DNA of 64,000 bases from Cladopsammia gracilis (lineage: Eukaryota; Cnidaria; Anthozoa; Scleractinia; Dendrophylliidae). How positions within the stretch are numbered: the stretch's first letter is position 1; each line of letters opens with the position of its first letter. The translations under genes were made by a program, and so were the position numbers. This document shows positions 56,195 through 64,000 of the stretch, piece after piece. Where the stretch lies: the NCBI GenBank assembly GCA_022457155.1, contig JAJGOT010000166.1, positions 1,326,501 through 1,390,500 of the forward strand. Direction: 5' to 3'. The notes beneath the pieces were generated by a model that worked only from the letters and a program-made list of their open reading frames with translations, made no database searches and had not been told where the DNA came from.

Positions 56195-57252
56195 TTTGGT
56201 AATGTTTATTTCAAGTTAAAGAACTACGCATGTGTTGTAGAAAATTTATGTTCGATCCGTTTTTGTAATGAATGCATGACTGTTCTGTTTCCTGGCGTGC
56301 GTTTCTCAAAGCTCCCGACGGCATTTCGAGCTCGAAAGCTATTTATACATTGAGATTCTATCAAGTGACGCTGTAGTTTTTCGACCACAAGGCTAAGCGT
56401 TAAAAATCAACCGAAGCGCACAAAACTTAGCTTTTCGGGTCCGAAATGTTTTCGGAACCTTTGAGAATCGCACGCCAGGCGAGGCTTCTTGGTCGAGCGC
56501 GGTGCGCGTTGAATTGTGGGACGCCTCCTTCTTCTCAATATCCGCGCTCTCGTTTTTCCCGCGCTTTCCGACTGAATGCAAAGGGGCATGAGGACGAGAC
56601 AGCAATCAATGTTGTGCTCGGTATAAAAACAGGCGCTGATAAAAAGCATAACACAATGACTAAATAGATGGTTCTTGTGACTTGAGTAAAGCCGACGGCT
56701 CTTTCCGGGCGTCCTTGGAGTTACTGCTATGCAATCCCGTCGACCTCAATAACTGATTAAATTTGCATTTCGTATAAAGACCCTAAAAGATTTTATAAAA
56801 TTTTATAAAATGCTGTTGGAGTTAAACACAAAATAATGTGTGATTATTATTTTTTTTTACATAAATTACCTTTCAAGCAAACCCTTCTTTTGTATTTGAA
56901 AGCGTTGTTTAAGCTTTTAATAAATAAAATAACATTATCTTACACAGATGGGTTATTATTAAACTGTAAACAAATTCTTCTATATTCTCAAAAAAATTAG
57001 AGATACTTCCTCGGAAATTGCATGATAACGTACTAAATGAAACTTCGTCCATTCTTTCCATTTGTTGTTCTCTCTCCTCTAAAAACTCAGTTATATACTT
57101 CTCTCGTGATGGAACGGTTAATTGGAATCTACTATAGCTTTACTTTTCCTTACGAATGATCTTTCTCTTCCTTATCCTCCCCACAAGGCATCCGCATGCT
57201 TTGCACGTTCGTCGCAGTTGACATTCACGTGTTGTTCATGATCACATGTTGT

Positions 57253-60200
57253 TCACGTGTCCACTGTTGTGAGGCGCCTTTGCTTTGCTTGTTCTTGAAG
57301 CTTATTTTTGACGGAGTCAACTCCTAGAACCTAAAGGAGGAAATTATAAAATAGAACATTTTAGTTTCGAGTATCGAAAATTAATACTCCATTCCATACG
57401 TGTGTAAAAGTGTCTTGTCTTATGTAATCTAAACTTTTAGCTGAAGCTGGTTCCACGCCATATGTCGAATACCCAAGGGAAAATTCGAGGTAGGCCGGTA
57501 GTAACTTACTATACAGCAGTATCCAAGTAGCGAGAGTCTACTGTGCGCATGCACAAACATAATCTTCCTACACAGCCCTTATATGGGTCGTCACGCAAAG
57601 CTTCTCAACAGAACTAGAAGAGAAGGTGAAGCGTTGGGATTAAAAGGCTGTGTCAATACTAAATTTAAGGATTTTAAACTGGGATGCCTGTGCATATTCG
57701 CGATTTTCTATTTGTTCATCATTTGTTCATGAATTGAGTTTAAAACATTTAAGTTTAGTTTAAAGCTCTAGGAGGAATTAATTAATACGATTTTTGTGCG
57801 TTTAACTTAGTTTAACTTAACCAAGTTAGCCAACTTGGTTAGCTCATTTAGGATTAAAATCATTCACGTGATCAATGCTCAATAGGCCACTCTCGAAATA
57901 TTAAAATTCAACTTTATAGCGAGGCCTGGAGACAAAAACAAAAGAAATGAATAAGCACTGTGTTTCTTCATTCCCTTTATTTTTGTCTCTAGGCCCGGGT
58001 TGTTCAAAGCGCGGTTAAGCCAACCCAGGGTTAGCATCAATTTTGATTCCAGTTAAATAATTAATCAATGGAGATTTTTCCAAAGTATTTTTGCCCTTTA
58101 GTTTCGTCTCTGACTTGTCTTCGCATGTAACTTATAATTAGCTTTTGAAAACAATCCTGGGTTAGCGTTAACCGGCTTTCGAACAACCTGGCCCAGGCCT
58201 CGCTATCAAGTTGAATTTTAATGTATCGAAAGTGGCTATTCCCATGACTTAAAAATTGCGTTCAAAATACCTGACGGCTGCGAACAATGTCTGAAGCTTT
58301 TAAGACTTCTTTACGGTTAGAGAGGTTTTCAACAACCTCGTTCCCAGGGTCTCTCTTCTTCCCGCCCCCTGGAGCGAGAGACCCTGGGAACGAGGTTGAG
58401 GTTTTCAACTGAGTGTCAAAAGTAATTTACATTTCTTTTAGTTTTTCTTCACCACGCTCTGTGATTGTTAAGAAAAACGTATACCACACTTGACACCAGT
58501 CGCTTCAGTTCCGGCGCTTAGCAACAGTTGAATGTTTTCCCGCGCTTGGTACCGGCTGCGTGTTTTCCTGCGCTTATTAGCGGTTGCACATTTTCCCGTC
58601 AGTTGCATATTTTCCCGCGCTTACCGCTGGTTGTATGTATTTGCTTTAAGTTCTGATTGGTTCGTTGTGTTGCTTGCGTTTCTTGTGATTGGCCAAAATT
58701 ATTTACTCTTCTTTTGGTTGAGGACGCTCAATTAAAAAAAACTGCTCTAAGTTTACGCACACAGTAAAATTGTTGCTGCTATGTGCAGTAAATAGATGGT
58801 TTTCACGTTACGTCACGGCGGCCATATTGGTGTACAACTACAAAAGAATATTAATGAACTTCTTTTGTTATGTACACCAACATGGCCGCCATGGCCTTTG
58901 TCATTTGAGTCCCACAGGACTGAACGTCACGTGAGTGAAAACCATCTATTTCTATTAGTGCAGTATAGTTTTTTTCCTGGTGCTTTAACCCTATTCAGAC
59001 TGGGGGGGGGGGGGGGGGCTTTTCGAACCCCCCCTCCAGTAAAATTGTAATAACTCTTACACCGAAATAGCTATGAGGCTGAAATTTTCTGACTTTTCCT
59101 AGAATTTATCTAGGGACATTTTGGTATCCATAACATGTCAGTGTGATTAACCATGTTGCCATGGCAACCGGTTTTTGACACATAGGTTTTCAAAATATTA
59201 AGATATGGTGAAGTTTTTATTTTAAGATCTTGTTTTGTGACTTATAGTGCATTTTCTTATTAGAATAGTTTTTTCTTGGGACTAGTTCTTGAAAGACATC
59301 AAAAATTTTTAACATCAAATATTTGGGGGGGAGGGGTAGGTAAATTTTTGCTCACTTTTACTTATAGAGAAAAATGTTGTACTATTTATTAAATAACGCT
59401 TCTAAGTTCATTATTTGGATAATAGACATTAGTTTGATACGTGTTTTATACATTCTGATCCTTTTCTCTTTTAGATATTTTTTAAATTTTAATTTAAACG
59501 AAAAAAAAGGAAATCCAAGATGGTGGATCCAAGATGGCGGATCCAAGATGGCGGACAATAATTTCAAAATTATAGTTTTATCGCCTTTTTTTGCCTTTTC
59601 TCGCTTTACAAGTGTGTCCTTGTTTGTATTTATTATGTTTTAATATTAAAGAGATGATTTTACAGTTATATTTGATATTTTAAGTATCTGGATGGAAAAA
59701 TATCAAAGAAACGTCGGTAAAACAAAAATTACGTCACTGTGACGTCATAATTGAGTGTGGCAGGTCAAAACTGGGTGTGAGGTTTCCTTGTATGGAGATG
59801 AACATTGTGTGAAAATTTCATGGTCCTAACCTTACTGGTTCCAGAGATATGAAGGGGGGGTCCGAGGAGCCCCCCCCCCCCCCCCAGTCACAGATTGCCT
59901 AAAAAAGCCCAGTCTGAATAGGGTTAATCTTCGACGTGGACACATGCAAGACTCAAGAGGCTTTTACCTGTGTCCTCCGCCACGGATCTGTGGACTTTCA
60001 ACTCGTTGAGAACACCCTGCCGTTAAATGTTCAGAGTTAAGGTTAAATTATTCGCAGCACAAAAGAAGCGTTAGTAGTTTAGCTTAGTTTTTGTTTAGCT
60101 CAATTTTACAACAAATTCCTACTATATAAACACAAAAAGAAACGTTTGCACTTCGCATTCGTATCACAAAAAAGCGTTAAGGCTCTTTTCGTTTAGCTCA

Positions 60201-63200
60201 ATTTTAAAACAAATGCCTACAATTTAAAGTGTTGTGGTTGATAAAGAATCGAACTGTTATTAATAATGATTTAGAAAATCCCAACATTTGTCGTTAGTGA
60301 AGCAAGTTCTTTGAGGACCTTTGAGCTTCAAAAAGGTTTTAAAATCATTTTTTATACAATGATGTCCCTTCAGAGTTTCTCTTTAGAAATTTAGTTCGAT
60401 TAAAAGCATGCATTTCGTTTATCGATTCTGTTTTTGACGTTGCTTGAAAAAAAACATGCATGTTTTATCAGTTTTAACAACACCATTACTTGTTGCTTAA
60501 CCGGCTCCTCCGTACATGTTATGCACGATCAGGTTTATTACTTTTATTATTACTGAATATAATGTCATGTTTTGCACTTTTTAAACTTTTAACGGATGAC
60601 GAAACACTATAGAAACATACAGCTTGCTCGAGCTCAAAACGTTTTGGAACAAGGTTAATTTCATTGACCAAAGTGGTTCTTAAAATATTAATTTGCGGTT
60701 CTGCCTGTGGTGTCAATGTGGCGTGGTTAGTTTTTCGATATTTTATAAAACGATCTTTCGATCCGAGTATCGTTAACCAAACCATACCTGCCAATTCAAG
60801 ATGGCGGTTCTTCGTTTGTCCGCTTTACTTGGCAAGCTACTCTTTTTAATCACCATGAGACCTCGCCTCCTCTCCTCACTCCCCTCTCGGGCCATATCGA
60901 CCGAGTAGTCGTCCTGAAGTTTTTTTAGTTCTGATGGCTTGACTGAACGTTCTAAGACCATAATAATCTGCGCCCACTGTCAATAGAATATCATGTCAAA
61001 ATCTTTAGTCGAAGATACAATTCTTACAAATTTCAAGAGGTTTGTTTGATTGTTTAGTTTTCTTTACCTGTCTTCTCCATTCTTTCTCTGAGCGATCTGA
61101 AATCTAGAGGAAATGAAATATATTAAAACGCTTGAAAGATTTCCGTTTTCGTTCTTATCGTAGAAATGAGTGGGAGGGAGGGAGGGAGGGAGGGAGGGAG
61201 GGAGATAGGCAGAGGGGCAGCGGAGGGAGAAAAAGGGGACGCTCCCAAATTTTCTCATCCGTCTAATCTTCCAGTTTAACCACAGTACCTATCGTGGTCA
61301 CTGCCTCTGGTAGTGATTTTTTCACGTTCAGAAATCCAAAATAGGACCACCATCCCTCTGAGCCACATGAATTTCTTTAAACCATTTACAGATATGGAAC
61401 GGAACAAATCATGGTCATGTCTCCCTGTTTCCCTCACCTATAAGGCAGACAACTCTTTAGGACGGTTATTCGCTTTTATTGGAGGTCTGCAATGACCAGA
61501 TTTCGTGTTGATCTGGACCCGTGATCCATATCCGGATCGGCGGAAAACGCAACGTGATACATGTATTAAGTAATGATCCGCATAAGAAGGAAAGTGCTAA
61601 CGGCAATGCACCATGGAATGTCAACTTTTTTCATTGTTACAACTAGTGATCTCATTGGCCTAGACTCAAAGACTGCTAAAAAGTTAAGGTTCAAGGTGCA
61701 TTTTCTCTGATTTTTTAAAGGGTTTAAGTAATTTGAGACCCAATCGCACAACATGCAATTTTTAAAAGATATTGTATTTGAGGAAGCTTCATCCAAGAAG
61801 CAAAATTATTAGCTGTTGTCTTTTGCTATTCTGATTGGTTAAGCACGAACATTTCCTAAAATTTATTTGAAGCAAATGGATTTTCTTTTTTTTATACTGA
61901 AATATAACAATGAATTCGAACCATCAGCCCCTCCTCTATTCTTGAACTCAAAGAAATTCTATGTGAGAAAGAGCCAATGCCGCAGAACAATGAAGTTTAC
62001 TGTAGTTCTTATGTGGAGCATTACTTAAGTGTTTGTTGTTATGTAGGTGTGATTAAGTTTTGGACAGTGATGTTACTATGATTCGCGACATAACAAGTTA
62101 GTAAATTGTTTATTTATGACACTTACATTCTGGTACGTGTTGGCCATCATGGCGATCAACATATTCATCAGCAAAACCGTGACAAATAACATGAAGTAGA
62201 AAAACAGCAGCTTAGCTAACGTTGGATGCCGGGACATGTCGAACGTGAAAAACTGGGGAGAGACAAGAGAACTTGCGTCACTAACCATGGAAACAAAGCT
62301 TAATTACAAAAAAATCAATTTTACTGAGCTTCTGAAACAACCTCGTTCCCAGGGTCTTCTCCTTCCCGTCTCTCTCTCGCTCCAGGGGGCGGGAAGAAGA
62401 GAGACCCTGGAAACGAGGTTGCTTCTGAAAGTGACTTTATTTTATATTGTGCCCACGTTTTATGTGCTCAGCGGTCAGAAACCGCTGTTTAAGTAGATAG
62501 CGGGTTCTGGGTTCGATGGTAAACTTACATCAAACTCTCCAAATGTCATGCGCATTAGTGTCATAATAGTGTATCCTTCATTCTGATATCCCTCAACGCC
62601 TTTCATGACGTGTGAAAATGCTGTGAAGGGAACAAAGTCAAGAGATTAAAAAAGAGGCTGGTCATTTGAGAAACCAATGACAACTTGTTTACACAATGCT
62701 TACTACTTATACATAATGCTTCACTGAAAGCCAATAGAGGAGTTCACGCTCTAAGTTGCATCATGGGTAATCAGGGCAAGATGGCGGGAAATTCAAAGAT
62801 TCGTATTGGAATTCAAAGCCATCTAATTCTTCTTGAATTCATATATTTGACACTTTCTCTTTGAAAAGTGTAACTTATGAATTCAAAGACACAATAAGCT
62901 GAATCTGGAGTGCATAACAGTCCAAGATCAGTTTTTAGAAAACCTCAATTTTCCCATACATTTTCTGTAATTTTGATACTGTCGAATTACAGAAAATGTA
63001 TGGAGAAATCAAGGTTTTCTAAAAACTGATCACGGACTTCTTTGCACTCCAGATTTAGTGTATTGTTTCTTTGAATTCGTAAGTTACACTTTTCAAAGAG
63101 AAAGTTTCAAATATATAAATTCAGGAAGAATTGGCTGGCTTTGAATTTCAATACCAATCTTTGAATTTCCCGCCATCTTGCCCTGATAACCCATGATGCA

Positions 63201-63832
63201 ACTTAGAGCGTGAACTCCTCTATAAGATCAGCTGAAACTGCGCTGCATGGTCATGTCAAAATTATTTTCCTAAAAGATCTCAGCAAACAAAAATTGCGCG
63301 GGTTTTCCCGGATTTCGATATCCAGTGTTTAAATTTCAGATTCAGAGATAGTCTGTTCCAGGCGTTAAGTTTGTGGCGCGCGAAAGAAAAATTGGGTGCA
63401 AGAGAAAAAGCGAGGGGAAGCTGGGGGGAGAGAGTTTTCCCTCGCGCCGACCCTATAGCGCCACGAGCCGCTTTTCGCTGCTCCCCACAATCTAAACGCC
63501 TGGAAGAGGCTAATGCAGAGACGGTCTCTAATTCTGTAACAATTGTAAGCATCCGATTTTTCACTCGGTGAGTGAAATATATAAGAGCGAAAAACATACA
63601 CACACACTCGTAGGTCAGAGGCTGTGATTTCGAGATGCATTAGTTTTCATAAACTAATCTATACATCTCATAAAAGAAAGAAGGCTTGAACGTAGTACTC
63701 TCGGTTTTATTTACAAATTTACCTTGTGCTAATCCAAGTAGGTAGATGATGTATATGATAAAAAATCTTGACATGTCTCCGGCACACATCCTGTAAATCA
63801 TATCTACAAACGGGCCGATTGCTCCAAACCCT
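57253..63832 (-). CDS. TRPV-type cation channel, C-terminal half
   Basis: Seven coding exons in transcript order: 63723-63832, 62529-62620, 62127-62252, 61068-61103, 60788-60976, 59968-60016, 57253-57323 (TGA stop at 57253-57255). All phases join (start mid-codon; 1,0,0,0,0,1). Peptide in order: GPFVDMIYRMCAGDMSRFFI (linker and TM5), GYTIMTLMRMTFGEFD (pore helix/filter), FFYFMLFVTVLLMNMLIAMM (TM6) followed by ANTYQN, ISDRSEKEWRRQ, WAQIIMVLERS (TRP-box region and proximal tail), an Arg/Lys-rich tail and QAKQRRLTTVDT at the end. The TM6 NMLIAMM-NTYQ and SEKEWRRQWA strings fit invertebrate TRPV channels (OSM-9/Nanchung/Inactive group). Ankyrin repeats and TM1-4 lie outside the window. Introns hold several MITEs. 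Convergent with receptor 2. Confidence 0.88.
58333..58398. mobile_element. 66-bp hairpin MITE with 10-bp target duplication
   Basis: CAACCTCGTTCCCAGGGTCT pairs with its complement. AGGTTTTCAA is repeated exactly at both sides (58323-58332 and 58399-58408). Related copy at 62338. Intron of the TRPV gene. Confidence 0.85.
58400..58750. mobile_element. CCAAT-rich MITE, copy 4
   Basis: Starts GGTTTTCAACTGAGTGTCAA and ends GCTCAATTAAAAAAAACTGC. Inside are several TTTTCCCGCGCTT phrases and ATTGG boxes. Confidence 0.6.
58790..58951. mobile_element. MITE with AAATAGATGGTTTTCAC ends
   Basis: AAATAGATGGTTTTCAC and GTGAAAACCATCTATTT pair. The interior GGCGGCCATATTGGTGTAC phrase resembles the 12594 family. 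Confidence 0.8.
58989..59923. mobile_element. 935-bp non-autonomous element flanked by TTAA
   Basis: CCCTATTCAGACTGGG and CCCAGTCTGAATAGGG pair. TTAA flanks lie at 58985-58988 and 59924-59927. A poly-G run is near the left end and a poly-C run near the right. It contains AAGATGGCGGATCC repeats at about 59517-59556. It sits in the last-but-one TRPV intron region with no coding capacity. Confidence 0.85.
61170..61203 (+). repeat. GGGA microsatellite
   Basis: About eight GGGA units. Confidence 0.95.
62338..62421. mobile_element. 84-bp hairpin MITE with 9-bp target duplication
   Basis: CAACCTCGTTCCCAGGGTCT and AGAGACCCTGGAAACGAGG pair. CTTCTGAAA is duplicated exactly on both sides. Second copy of the family at 58333. 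Near a TRPV exon. Confidence 0.85.
62735..63222. mobile_element. 488-bp near-perfect palindrome
   Basis: TAGAGGAGTTCACGCTCTAA and its complement pair for about 235 bases with few mismatches, around a centre near 62978 (TAATTTTGATACTGTCGAATTA). Inside the TRPV intron. Transcription across it would give a long hairpin. Confidence 0.9.
63336..63550. mobile_element. MITE with CAGGCGTTTAGATTGTGG-type arms
   Basis: Left GTTCCAGGCGTTAAGTTTG pairs with right CTAAACGCCTGGAAG. Poly-purine and G-rich interior. Located in the same TRPV intron. Confidence 0.7.
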
Positions 63833-64000
63833 CTGTAAATTAAAAAAATCAAGAGGAAATTGAATAATAAATACAACAAACAATCCCCTTTCCTCTATAA
63901 AGGGACAAAAAAATCCTCACATTACGAGAAACCCAAAATATAATATACTGGTAGTAAATGTATCGTGTGATAAAATGTTTGCCCGTTCGGTTCTAGCATT

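Overview
The window looks like nuclear DNA of a cnidarian, most likely a stony coral or close relative. It is AT-rich, genes are split by long introns, and there are no operons. Inverted-repeat DNA transposons are extremely dense, and palindromic elements are nested inside one another. The host is inferred from gene content (an invertebrate-type TRPV channel, receptor tails full of YxxL motifs, a GBP-like GTPase) and repeat style, not from a marker gene.

Left part (1-26 kb): mostly repeats. A 1 kb tandem duplication at the left edge carries two copies of one exon encoding the C-terminal half of an EEA1-like FYVE zinc finger; one copy is intact and one has a 1-base frameshift. Next come a 241-bp tandem array, two tRNA-like repeats, three 1.1-2.3 kb foldback elements flanked by TTAA or a near match, and many small MITEs. 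The gene remains here are a two-exon minus-strand gene 3' end (16961-17706), a duplicated receptor-tail exon (21289 and 23134) and a hAT transposase fragment.

Centre (27.5-29.5 kb): an intronless minus-strand gene encodes a 581-residue protein. It has a signal peptide, a guanylate-binding-protein-type GTPase domain, a coiled coil, a Gly/Ala-rich hydrophobic segment and a C-terminal peptidase S74 / intramolecular chaperone domain with the Ser-Lys pair expected for self-cleavage. A TATA box pointing the other way lies just upstream.

Right-centre (34.3-56.2 kb): two tandem plus-strand genes were rebuilt exon by exon. Each has six coding exons with the identical intron phase series 1-0-1-2-1. 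They predict type I membrane proteins of 671 and 448 residues: signal peptide, Cys-containing glycosylated ectodomain without a domain I recognise, one transmembrane helix, and a long tail with an NPxY motif and many YxxL/YxxI/YxxM motifs. They look like a lineage-specific family of signalling receptors.

Right end (57.3-63.8 kb): seven minus-strand exons encode the C-terminal half of a TRPV-type cation channel (TM5, pore, TM6, C-terminal tail); the 5' exons lie beyond the window.

The most novel items are the GTPase-S74 fusion, the tandem tyrosine-motif receptor pair, and a scattered family of hairpins resembling degenerate hammerhead ribozyme cores, as known from Penelope-like elements. All exon models come from reading splice sites, phases and reading frames by eye; no similarity search or transcript data was available.
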